Shown: piece by piece, positions 53,610-64,000 of the stretch
Numbering within the stretch: position 1 is the stretch's first letter
Layout: each line of letters starts with the position of its first letter
Assembly: GCF_950295315.1 (NCBI RefSeq)
Contig: NC_080179.1
Span: forward strand, 65,685,126 to 65,749,125
Direction of reading: 5' to 3'
Length of the DNA: 64,000 nucleotides
Source: Erinaceus europaeus
Taxonomy: Eukaryota > Chordata > Mammalia > Eulipotyphla > Erinaceidae
Notes under the pieces: model-generated
Database searches by the model: none
What the model was told of the DNA's origin: nothing
Seen by the model: the letters and a program-made list of their open reading frames with translations, nothing else
Position numbers and translations under genes: made by a program

Positions 53610-55630
53610 ACTTTCTCTAGGAAACACTACTATCGGTAACATTTAGTAATACCAAAAGTACCAAAATACATTTAAAAAAATGAATAGACTTAGAATTTTA
53701 AATTCTGAATAGAAGGACACAGTCAGAATTCATGTTAGAACTTATTTTAGGCTTAGAGTAGCACAGCAGAGTCAAGAGACTCTGAGAAGTAACAAGTTGT
53801 CAAGATAATTTCAAGAACATAGTGTGTGCTATTCATAAGAAAACACATTTTCTGAGTCCAGGTAACATTTTTGTCATATTGCCTAGTAATCTACACTGAC
53901 CACACGATTCCTGATATGGAATAGACGCTCAATAGCAGTTTGATGAATTATAATGAAAGTGTAATGAATCAAGACTAGCAGAATTTAATAATCTTTGAAT
54001 TACAAGGAAGGGGCAAATTATGGTAAGCTATAAAAGTAAGATGTAGAAAATTAGACTTCATAAATTAATATGAATAAAACAGGTGAATGCCTAGATATTA
54101 CCAAAGTGATCCTTTTGGAATACTAGTCTGAAGTGATTTATAAATTACAGTACTACAGATGAGAGTGTAGATGAACCACACATTAAATGATGTCTCTACT
54201 TATTTTTGTAACCAAATATTGGTCTTAGAAATCCTTAAATATTTGCAAATGGAAACATATGTCTATATTCTCAGGAAAGAGGGCACATGTTTTAACATAT
54301 TCTCAAGGGATTGTTACCCTCCAAAGAGTAGGAAATATTTCTCTAGCTTAAACAAAACTTTAAAACAAAAGAAAGACACATGACTGTGTGTAGAATGCCA
54401 AGTGGGATATATTACCTCCATCATTAAATATGGTTTTTTTCTTACTATCCATAAAAGTCTGCAAATTTCTGCATATAGTTTGATATTTACTTGATCACAA
54501 ATGTATTATAAAAGTGATTAAAGTTTACGCCTAATTATTTGTTACAGTTACATCTCGCTAGATAGGAAGATTGAGTTATTATCTTAGATCAGTAGCTAGG
54601 TCAGCGTGAGTTACAGTGACTTTGTTACAAGTAATTGGCTAAAATAACTTTTTTGTTTAAGATATTTTAAATAATTGATATTTTCATGAACACATTATAA
54701 GCTCTTAAGAGTTTATTGTAACTTATATAGAGATGTCATTCACAATTTGTAAGACATTTCCATTTAAAAGGAACAGAACTTATTTATATATAGTAACACT
54801 ATCTAAGATACATTATAGGAAAGAAATTCCTTTAATTATGAATTTGTAAAAACTATGAAGGATAAATTATTTAAAGAAGCCATTTCTACAAGTTGTCTAT
54901 CCTTCAAAAATCTTTTTATTCCCTATTTACTTTCCCTGTTTATTTTCCCTTTCTCTATCCCATAGCTCAAGAGTTTCCTGTATCATACATTTGGTCTTCT
55001 ATGCAAGTTTCTTCTCTGTTTCAAGGTTTAGACTCAGATTCTTTGCATTTCAAGTAATATTACCTATTCCCTTGCATTTAGTTATTATATAACTATAGCC
55101 CTAAAATTGATTTCTTTCTTCAGCCCCATGTTCTAATATCCAGTTGGTTTGTCACTTACGTGCAGAACTGCTCCTCTAGTGTCAGTTGGTTCAGTATTTC
55201 TCTCTAGCAGAATAACTTACAGAGTCAGACATGGGAGTAATCCCTGAACTCTCTATTAACTACGATTCTCACATTTAATAAGTCAAAATTGAATATTTCT
55301 TTTCTTCATGATGAGTTTTCAGATCCTTGCAACCTCTCCTCTCTCACTAACAAGATATAAATCTTTTCCTTCAAGCTTTCATTTCTCTATGAATATTATC
55401 ATTTGCTTCATCTAAGGAGTTAGAAATCATCCTTGTATTTTTCTTTTCCTCTCATGTATGTCAAATTCTTACAAATCACACCCACTCTAAGACAGATTAT
55501 TATTTACTGTCAACCTGTTCTGTTATTTTCTACTAAAATCACAATAACCTGAAAGCCATGTTCTATCCACCTATAATTTTCCCTAACACATTATCTATTC
55601 TAAACATTTTAATCAAATTCATTTCTTTCC
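53610..55630. other. 2-kb SINE-free AT-rich DNA with LINE-2 remnants
   Basis: 'ggaatagacgctcaatagca' near 53920 resembles the LINE-2 3' end ('agtaggcgctcaataaatg'). The 55200-55620 part has words like LINE-2 3' sequence ('gaaatcatccttgtattttt') but is too diverged to be sure. No gene seen. Confidence 0.4.
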
Positions 55631-55631
55631 A

Positions 55632-55830
55632 CCTGGATTATGACTGAAATTCAGTGCCTGCACAACAAATCCACTATACTCAGCAGTCATATATATTTTC
55701 CTTTTTTTATTTCCTCTGATCAAAGATGAGAGATGGAGAGAAGGGGAGACACCTGAAATGCTGTCCTATCATAGATAAAGGTTCTCCTGTTGATAGGAAC
55801 TTGAACTTGGGTCTTTGTGCAAAGCGAAAA
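55632..55830 (-). mobile_element. Hedgehog-type SINE, antisense, strongly diverged
   Basis: 'attcagtgcctgcacaacaa', 'aatccactatactcagcagt', 'gagatggagagaaggggaga', 'aacttgaacttgggtctttg'. Confidence 0.6.
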
Positions 55831-57020
55831 GTATATTCTGTTTATATTCTATTTGATACACCATCACTTACTCCTCAACATCATCATAAAGAACTATAAA
55901 CAACCAGCTAAATAGTAACTGCAAAATCCAAGAAGAAGACCTAGAATTTGCTAGGAACTGAAACTGATAAATATGCCAGAGTGTCTATTGTACAGAGGAG
56001 GGGAAATGTTGATGTCTGATGGCAGAATATTACTCAGGTCTCTTTACCTTGTATCCCCCCTCCTCCTTTAATATATGCCATTAATAATGATGTGATTAAA
56101 TAAAAATAACAGCCAAGCAAGTGAAAGTAGAAGTCAACTCTAAGGACAGACTAAAACTAAAACATTATAAAAGGCACTGTTTCAACTGGGTTTCATGTAA
56201 GGCCAATAATATAACAACTATGCAAAATCCCTAATCTACCCCAGGTATGGTCACAGATCCTAATGGAGCATAGTAGCAATAATAAGAGGTTTCTAGCAAT
56301 GCTTTGAATTCAGAGTCTTAAAAGTGATTGGATTACTTGAATTACCTTGCTGGAAAACATATGTAATTTTGAAAGAGAGGTAAAGTATTACACTTGAAGA
56401 AAGAAACTGGGAATCAGAAATAATAAAACTCTAAAAAAAAAATAGGCAAACCTAGGAAAGGAAGTGGAATGATAAGTAGAATAAGAATCCATCAACAGAA
56501 ATCAGAGAGAGTGACAAGTGAACAGCAGTGGATCATTGACTTTTAAAGCACTATTTGCTATTTATTCATTTATTGTTTACAGTTTTAGATTAAAAAAATC
56601 CTCCCTAGAGCAGCCAAGTCCATCCATAGAATTGAGCATAGATAGAAAAATAAAGTAACATTTGTTCATAGTAATCTGAGAATACCTAGTAAGGGAATAA
56701 TATCCATCATATTTCCTAAATACATCTCAAAGAATTATTTTGAGCAGGGTGATGGAGTACATTTAATTGTTGTTTCTGGAGAAATAAAGTTTTATGATTG
56801 TTTTCAAGATTTATGAAAGAGAAAGGGGGAGAATGTAAACACACAGGCAATTCCTAAGTTAAACTTAGGACCTCATCCCTGTTAAGTCCCACAGTTTATC
56901 TACAGCACACACCCTTGGCTGCACATTTTATAATTCTTTAACAAATATTGCTTTGGGATTTTACAACACCCTGGGTTTTCATAGATCACAATTTGTCAAG
57001 CATACTCTATCATATACACA
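55831..57020. other. AT-rich unique DNA
   Basis: Mostly unrecognised. A possible family D SINE remnant lies at about 56810-56930 ('gaaagagaaagggggagaat ... gtttatctacagcac'). Confidence 0.45.
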
Positions 57021-57023
57021 TAT

Positions 57024-58345
57024 AAAGAGAAATTCCCAAAACCTAGATAAAGACCAGGTCCCATGAGATAGGGCATATGTTCACATGTATCCATAAATTA
57101 GGGCAAAATATATACCTGAAAGCAAAAGTGCACGATAGTCTGCAGTGAGTCAGTATATGCAGCAAGCAAGTAGAAAGACCTAAAGAGAAACCATAAAGTT
57201 CCCAATGAAATAGTTTCTACATAGACCTAGATGCCCTCCCCACCTACTTCCTATTATACTTTCCTCACTCACTCCAAAGCTAACCTTATCAAAGTAAGGA
57301 CTGCATAAGCTGAATAAGAGCAAGAGACTGGCATACTTTAACGATGACTCTTTAGTCACTATCAGGTCATCAGTTGGGGCCCGAGTAGGAGAGTCCTGAG
57401 ATTCCCACACAGACATGATGGGCCTAGACCTCAAATAAATCCCTCTCTCCATTGTCACTGGCCTTCTCCACGAGGAACAACACAATAGACCCCTTTGTGG
57501 GCCCCCCAGAGGACCTTGCCCTCAACATGGATCAACAACGGTAGAGAATGTTCCATCCTCTGAAGGAAAGCTGGACAACATACTCTAATTACCACCTGAA
57601 TAAGATGGGTTCTGAAATTGGGACAGTTTGGAACATTCCTACTCATGACCAGAGAATGCGAGCTCAGACCTATAGCGATGCAGAGATCACACAGGCTCCT
57701 AACCTGAATATGGGTCCCAGATCACATCAAATCAATGGGGTTTATGGTCAACGATATTTATACACCTTCCCCATATTTGAGAGCTACTCTCTTCCCTGAT
57801 CCAGCTTTCTAGCCCTTTGTCCAGCCATGACATCATCTTCCCAGACAATAACTCAGATCCACCTGTATATCAGAAGCAAGGCTCAGGAAAAAAGCTAGCA
57901 TAGACATGGGCCCTTTGGGATATAATAAAATATGCCTACTAGCTATCTTCAAAATGGTGACCCCAAATCTTCATCTGCAATATTCCAGCCTTTAGGTTTA
58001 TGATTAGTTAACAATTTGTTTGGCTTTATATGTTAACTCTTTTTCAGCCACCAGGTTCCACATGCTAGCATGATACCAACTGAACTTCCCTGGACAGATG
58101 ACCCCACCAATGTGGCCTAGAGCTCCACTTCCCCAGAGCCCTGCCTCACTAGAGAAAGAGAGAGACAGGCTGGGAGTATGGATGGACCTGCCAATGCCCA
58201 TGTTCAGCAGGGAAGCAATTACAGAAGCCAGACCTTACATCTTCTGCATCCCACAATGACCTTGAGTCCATACTCCCAGAGGGTTAAAGAATAGGAAAGC
58301 TATCAGGGGAGGAGATGGGATACGGAGTTCTAGTGCACTAGATAA
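57024..58345 (+). mobile_element. Long unclassified retroelement, best copy of the 3' module family
   Basis: About 1.3 kb, non-coding, ending in the 3' module. Ordered landmarks: 'agagactggcatactttaac', 'gatgggcctagacctcaaat', 'tcctctgaaggaaagctgga', 'gtcatcagttggggc', 'ttcatctgcaatattccagc', 'tttggctttatatgttaact', 'gacagatgaccccaccaatg', 'gcagggaagcaattacagaa'. The left half matches 2420-3000 and the right half matches 40012-40290 reversed. Open frames within it are short and unlike any protein I know. Confidence 0.7.
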
Positions 58346-58397
58346 TATACACACTAAACCGGGTGTATTACCATCCTGCCTGAACCAGAAGCCATTT

Positions 58398-58588
58398 TTA
58401 GTATCTATTTATTTTATTTTATAGGACAAAAAGAAATTGAGATGTGGAAGAGAAGATAGAAGAAGCCATCTGCAATACTGCTTTGCTGTTTATGAAGCTT
58501 CCTCCCATGCAGGTGGGGACTGGGGGCTTGAGCCTAGGTCCTTGTATATGGCGACTTGTACATAAACAGGTGTGCCACTGTCAGCCCC
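58398..58588 (-). mobile_element. Hedgehog-type SINE, antisense, diverged
   Basis: 'aggacaaaaagaaattgaga', 'atgaagcttcctcccatgca', 'ggtggggactgggggcttga', 'caggtgtgccactgtcagcc'. Confidence 0.85.
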
Positions 58589-58736
58589 CTGAAAAGTTAA
58601 GTGTTATTCAAATTTGAAAAATAATTAGAAATTCCAAAAAGAGGCCAAAATGGCATAGTTGAAAGGATACTAAGCTTATAGTCTTAATTCTACTGCTAAC
58701 ATGTTGACTTGAAAAAAAATTATTTTCTTCTTTTTT

Positions 58737-59005
58737 AAAAATTTTGTTACTATATTTATTTTCCCTTTTTTGTTGCCATGTTTTTATTGTTGTTGTTGAT
58801 GTTGTTGGATAGGATAGAAAGAAATGGAGAGAGGAGGGGAAGACAGAGACGGGGAGAGAAAGATAGACACCTGCAGACCTGCTTCACCACCTGTAAAGTG
58901 ACTCCCCTGCAGGTGGGGAGCCAGGGGCTCAAACCCGGATGCTTATGCCTATCCTTGCACTTGGCACCACGTGTGCTTAAACTGCTGCGCTACTGCCCGA
59001 CTCCC
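58737..59005 (-). mobile_element. Hedgehog-type SINE, family A1, antisense
   Basis: 'ttttgttgccatgtttttat', 'cacctgcagacctgcttcac', 'ggtggggagccaggggctca', 'gctgcgctactgcccgactc'. Confidence 0.95.
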
Positions 59006-59117
59006 TCATTCAGTTATTTTACAGATACATGCATTCACCAGCAATGCCCAAGCAGCATAATAACCACTAGGAATGCAATATGAAAATCAGGGACAAGAAT
59101 CAAATACATATATATGT

Positions 59118-59432
59118 TGCCTCCAGGGTTATTGCTGGGGCTCAGTAACTGCACTACAAATCCGCTGCTCCTAAAGGCCATCTTTTCCATTTTGTTGTCC
59201 TTGTTAATGTGGCTGTTTTTATTGTTATTCCTATTACTGTTGTTGGATAGGACAGAGAGAAATCAAGAGAAGAGGGAAACACAGAGAGGGAGAGAGAAAG
59301 ATAGACACCTGCAAACCTGCTTCACTGCTTGTGAAGCGACCCCCCTGTAGGTGGGGAGCCAGGGATCCTTACACTGGTTCTTGAACTCTGCGCCATGTGC
59401 ACTTAACCTGCTGTGCTACCGCTGGGGCCCCA
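59118..59432 (-). mobile_element. Hedgehog-type SINE, long form, antisense
   Basis: 'ttgcctccagggttattgct' to 'ctgtgctaccgctggggcc', with a small deletion at the B-box ('gagccagggatccttacact'). Confidence 0.93.
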
Positions 59433-59462
59433 AGGATACTATTTTTATAGTTTAAGTTATAG

Positions 59463-59488
59463 TAAAATAAATAAATAAATAAATAAAA
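59463..59488. repeat. (AAAT)n microsatellite
   Basis: Six AAAT units. Confidence 0.9.
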
Positions 59489-59659
59489 TAATTACTGGTG
59501 TGGGTAAAATCGAAACAGTAAATGGGAGGACACATGTTGAAGAGAAGATTCTCTGAGAAGGCAATCTTTGACCCAAGGTAGATAGAAAGTTAACCTACAG
59601 TATAAATTAGGGAAGCTACTCTCAACTTATTCTCAGAGTATTTTAGAAAATATATCGTC

Positions 59660-59940
59660 AGGAGAGCTTGGCGGTGACACACTGAGTTAAAAGCACATAG
59701 TACAAAGTACAAGGAGCTGTGCAAGGATCCGGGTTTGAGCCTCTAGATCCCCACCTGAGGCGGGGGGGGGTCGCATCACAAGTGGTGAAGCAGATCTGCT
59801 GGTGTCTATCTCTCCCTCCCCTCTCAATTTCTCTCTTTCCTATGCAAAAAAAAAAAAAAACTGAAAAATAAAAATATAAAAAAATGGCCACAGGATCAGT
59901 GGATTCATAGTGAGCCCCAGCAATAACCCTGGAGGCAAAA
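59660..59940 (+). mobile_element. Hedgehog-type SINE, family A3
   Basis: 'ggagagcttggcggtgacac' head, 'gggtttgagcctctagatcc', G8 run, CT segment, A14, then 'ccacaggatcagtggattca' and 'agcaataaccctggaggca'. The tail runs into AAAGA units to about 59980. Confidence 0.93.
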
Positions 59941-59989
59941 AAGAAAGAAAAGAAAAGAAAAGAAAAAGAAAAAGAAAAATATATCCTAT

Positions 59990-60530
59990 GCTTATTCACC
60001 TGTCTCTCAATGGTAACAGGAACATAAATAGTACATCAAACATTATCCAAATCCAATATGTATAGATGTGGTTTAGGAAAGGTATGCGATTTCATCCCAA
60101 GTCATTAAATCAGAATTTGGAAGTGAGTTTAAAAAAATCTTGTAATTTGAAACCTCAACGTATGCTGATATAGCAAAATTATGAACTAGATGTCCCTGAA
60201 CATCTTTTGTCCCAAGCATTCTATAGCACTATAAAATAGTTATTTGTCTAGCCTATCATTTAAAGAAGCACATGTCTATTTCCTATATGTTAAAACTTTA
60301 TATGACATTTCCTACATGTTACAACTTTATATGACACTTTAAAGGAAGAACTTCCAATGCTACAGAAGACACAAAGCAATGAATTGCTGGATCCATGATT
60401 TATTAAAGGAGAAAAATGCAGGCATATATTTGTCTATTCCCCACTAAAAGGCTAACCCTAAAATCGCATGTATAATTTAATTATAATATGTAGTAGAGTT
60501 TGGGTACCTGGTAATTTGTACACATGTATC
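59990..60530. other. AT-rich unique DNA with a tandem duplication
   Basis: A unit with 'atttccta' and 'actttatatgacat' is duplicated near 60278-60340. Nothing else recognised. Confidence 0.55.
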
Positions 60531-60531
60531 T

Positions 60532-60845
60532 TTTTTTTATTTTTTAAATTTTTTTATTTTTTATTTAAGAAAGGATTGATTAACAAAACCATAAGGTAGG
60601 AGGGGTACAACTCCACACAATTCCCACCACCCAATCTCCATAACCCACCCCCTCCCATGATAGCTTTCCCATTCTCTATCCCTCTGGGAGCATGGACCCA
60701 GGGTCATTGTGGGTTGCAGAAGGTAGAAGGTCTGGCTTCTGTAATTGCTTCCCCGCTGAACATGGGTGTTGACTGGTCAGTCCATACTCCCAGTCTGCCT
60801 CTCTCTTTCCCTAGTAAGGTGTGTCTCTGGGGAAGCTGAGCTCCA
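60532..60845 (-). mobile_element. Retroelement 3' module, antisense, with intact A-rich 3' tail
   Basis: On the minus strand: 'cagcttccccagagacacac', 'gcggggaagcaattacagaa', 'catgctcccagagggataga', 'gtgggaattgtgtggagttg', 'accttatggttttgttaatc', then an AATAAAAAAT tail (60530-60570 on plus). The best-preserved 3' terminus of this family in the window and the least diverged copy. Confidence 0.88.
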
Positions 60846-60849
60846 ATAA

Positions 60850-62930
60850 AATATTTCAATGTTGAAAACAACTCCTAGAACATAGTTATTTATCTAAATT
60901 CATGAAGTGTCAGGAGAGAGGATACGGAGGTGTTTTATGGTACCAAGAAATCTAAACCAGTCAATGCCTGTTTGCTAAGCAATTTCTACACTTCACAGGA
61001 AGTCAAGCTTATGTACTGGGATTAATAAGCTTGTTTACCAGTCTCCCACTTGCCACCATACCAGAAATGGTATGTCATAGGTCACCTGACAATCAAAATG
61101 TACAAAATCTTACAGGAAAGTCCTGGGTATATTTATTTGAAGGATTTATATTATACTTGGGATTTTGCAGGGCAATTAGGATGGTGCTGGGCAAGTATTG
61201 AACAAGATCCTTTATGTCCATGATCTAAAGATACAGAGCACAACTCAGACTTTAGATGAGAACATAGCATTTGCACTTTGATTTAACCAAAATCCTGGTT
61301 TCAGGTATTTTAGACAAGCTAAAAAGCCTGAAAAGAAAGTGAGATCTGTTCAGAGTGATCCATATTTGGATACAGATATAAATTTGAAAATATTGTCCAA
61401 AAATGTCTTATCACAACCTAGTAATTGTTTTTCCTGATTCCGAAGAAAGGTATTTTCAAAATTAGCAAACTCTATATACTTCTGTTTCAATTTATAGAAT
61501 AACCATAATATTAATATATGGAATAATAGTACAATGTTCACTTATATTATTTAGGAGGAATGATGTGACAATTTCTTAAGTGTTCTATTGTGTATTATTT
61601 ATTTAATCCCTGCTTTTTTAAAGACAAAAGTGTAACCTTTATTAAAAAAAAGTTTCTAATGTGTCATGTGATCAATAGCTATAAGTACCTTCATTTTTTA
61701 AATTAGTCTAAGGCTATTTTCCTTTTACTGTTGTATAAATAGGGAATTGAAGGGTAAACTAGTTAAAACTTAATGCTATAGTGCTAATGTGGCTTTTAAA
61801 TCACGTCAGCTGCAATCACTGCATTATAATTAACAATTTATTGAACCAGCAATAAAATGAACATCACATTACTTCTTAAAGCAGCAGAATAAAATGGCTA
61901 ATAAATAGCATAAGTCAGACAAATTGCAGAGTAATAGAAATTTTCTTAAGATTTATGGTGTGCAGGAAGATGGATGTGCTATTAGTAGGAGCTCCAATAC
62001 TTGACAAAATTCTTCTACAAAGACATTGCTACCGTGCACGTCAGAGTTCACAAGTCTAAGTGGTTTATCCAAATTTCACTTCTCTGCTATTACAGTGGAA
62101 AATACTCATTACAAGGTTTTGAAACTGCAAGTGATGTGTACATTTGCCAACATTCAAAGTGCTACTGCCAAAAAGATACTAAAATATTTTATAAACTGTC
62201 AAATAACAAGTCTGCTAGCTTAATCTGAGTCTATTGTATACTATACAGACTGTAGCAACTATCACATTAATTCACTCCCTGCAAAACTTTTTTAGTGCAC
62301 AGAACAGAATAATCCAAGGTTGAACAAAGTAACGGCTTTTTACCTTTTGAAACCCAACAATGTCACGATTACATTGGAGAAGCTTCTTTGTCTTCTTAAA
62401 TGCAAATCACATTCCCCTCAACAATAGGCTATACTACAGAATGTATTACATAGAGTGAGATCACAGAAATAAATTAAGGTCTTTGCATTGTCTCACCATT
62501 AAAAGGAGAAAAAATAGCTCAATAAGATATTTCCTATGTTTCTGCTGATAAAATGCATTATGATTTTGAGATAGGGCTATTATGTTCATAAATAAGAATT
62601 AAAATTAAATATATTACTATGTGACAATATGTAAAACCAGCTATCAATGCTTTTAAAGGAATCTCTTTTGTCTTAACTGTATTATTAACAATAATATTAA
62701 TTATCATTATTGTTATTTTATAGTCGCAATAGATGACTAACGTTAGAAAGTTAAATTCTCTACTAATATCTGAAGAGCGGTGACTCCCTAGATACTGTTC
62801 TTCTTTGTTAATTAGCCCATTTGATAATAAGAATCATTTTTTCACATACAAATTAAACTATATTTATCAAATATTCTAGGTCCAAACAGGCATATTTAAG
62901 GAAAACGTATAGAAACTTGCAAAAATCACT
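60850..62930. other. 2.1-kb SINE-free block; 61780-62480 possibly conserved
   Basis: No SINE or L1 words. 61780-61990 contains compact homeodomain-like 'ataattaac' and 'ttaaatcacgtcagctgc' words; 62390-62420 has an octamer-like 'atgcaaat' (62400-62407). Two overlapping plus frames at 62001-62228 have no recognised domain. Confidence 0.4.
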
Positions 62931-62936
62931 GCAAGC

Positions 62937-63117
62937 AGGACCTGGGGGTGGCATAATCACTTGAGCTCAGGTTACCATGTACAGGGTTCTGAGTTTAAGC
63001 TTTCACTCCCTACCTGCAGCTTGGAAGCTTCCTGAGCAATGAAGCAATGCTGTTACTGTTCCTCTTCCTCTCTAAACCCACCCTCAGTTTTTTCCTATGC
63101 AATAAATTAAATAAACA
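62937..63117 (+). mobile_element. tRNA-derived SINE, old, plus
   Basis: 'acctgggggtggcataatca' head, 'gagtttaagctttcactccc', 'cagcttggaagcttcctgag', CT segment and 'aataaattaaataaac' tail. Confidence 0.7.
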
Positions 63118-63189
63118 AGTACTTTAAAATTTACTTCAAAAGTCAATGTCTAGCACTTACGACGTTTCACTTTAGTAAAGATTGATACT

Positions 63190-63305
63190 ATTTACTTAAT
63201 GAGAAAGGAGGACTGGCCAGAAAACCATTCCTACAAAGGATCAAACCTCGGACTTCAGCCAGGCAAGACCCACAATGTACCAGCTGAGTCAATCCCTAGC
63301 CTCCA
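63190..63305 (-). mobile_element. Old tRNA-type SINE (family D), antisense fragment
   Basis: 'gatcaaacctcggacttcag', 'gtaccagctgagtcaatccc' and 'tagcctcc' are the tRNA-like end of an antisense SINE. Confidence 0.5.
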
Positions 63306-63309
63306 TATG

Positions 63310-64000
63310 ACATTTTCTGATGACAGATTATTGTTTATAGCAGAGGGCAAGTTATGATTGATTCATCTTATCACACCATATATTTAATTGTATAAATTAA
63401 TCTAAAATACAATAGAGAGGAACAATAACACAGATGGTAAAATTAAAAGAAAAAAAAAAAAAACACCTACATTTAGAAGCTTGCACTCACTATACCAATG
63501 ATGCAATAGTCCAAAACTCTCATTGTCTCATTTTACCAGTTAGAAATTTAGAACAAAGGCCCTGTTATTTTCCTAATCGTTTTTATTTGGCACCTAGAAC
63601 TATCAAATGTATGAATTGCTTCGAAGATACTTGTTGACTGAATGAATATTTTCTATGTGAAACAACTTTGGGGCTTCTAACAGTTTAGCATGTCTTATAA
63701 GCAGATATATTGAATATCATTTTCTCTATACCATCTATGACCAGAACTGGAAGGCAGAGACAGTGACTCTTTAAAAAGAGATGGCCTTACATGCTTGTTA
63801 GTCTGTATAAAAGGAGAAATTACCTAAGTTCAAGGTACTTCTTCTGTTTTGAAAACCATGATGTATACATTTTATACCTAGCTCACTTCACATTATGGTA
63901 CTGAAATCGGGACGTAGAAATGCTATTCAAGAAAAGTCTCATAAATCTGGACACTGCTATTACTTTGAAAAGTAAACTCCCCTGCTTCTGAATCAAGTTC
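63310..64000. other. AT-rich unique DNA to the window end
   Basis: The 67-residue plus frame at 63434-63637 starts in a poly-A run and has no recognised domain. Confidence 0.45.

Noticed and set aside
62001..62228. Overlapping 75- and 65-codon plus frames
   Set aside because: No splice context, domain or codon signature that I can see; kept only as part of a possible noncoding conserved block.

Overview
The window looks like mammalian nuclear DNA, most probably from an erinaceid hedgehog (Erinaceus or a close relative). Three things point that way: a very high density of short tRNA-derived SINEs whose sequence I recognise as hedgehog ERI-type elements, mammalian L1 (LINE-1) fragments, and AT-rich, CpG-poor DNA with long dinucleotide microsatellites. 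The species call rests on memory of these repeat families, not on a search.

No complete gene is visible. The window reads as intergenic or deep-intronic DNA. The long open frames fall into L1 remnants, ERV LTRs, SINEs, GT/AT microsatellites or GA-rich tracts. The one stretch that behaves like protein-coding sequence is a candidate 192-bp exon on the minus strand near 41.4-41.6 kb. It is unidentified and lies in a SINE-free stretch of about 1.9 kb.

Layout: 0-12 kb is AT-rich DNA with scattered SINEs, old MIR/L2 remnants, a 43-nt 5S rRNA fragment (6.5 kb) and a diverged long repeat (2.2-3.9 kb). 12-19 kb holds L1 3' ends, a SINE cluster and a long GA tract. 20-25.6 kb is a nearly complete but decayed antisense L1, lacking its 3' end, with a younger L1 3' end and a solo LTR inserted into it. 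26-32 kb is SINE-rich around a SINE-free block at 27.2-28.7 kb. 32-36 kb is mostly unique. 36-46 kb contains a probable second type of LTR, an inverted repeat pair, the candidate exon, and a 5'-truncated L1 split by a second solo LTR. 46-53.5 kb is a dense L1/SINE mosaic, including a chimeric SINE. 53.5-64 kb is mostly unique, with another copy of the long repeat (57-58.3 kb), a SINE cluster (58.4-60 kb) and a possible conserved noncoding block (61.8-62.5 kb).

There is no operon, CRISPR array, toxin, or microbial system. What structure there is comes from successive retrotransposon insertions, many dated relative to each other by nesting and by target-site duplications (TSDs) that can be read directly. 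I found no convincing new biological system. The best leads are the candidate exon, an unclassified retroelement 3' module present in seven places, and the chimeric SINE.
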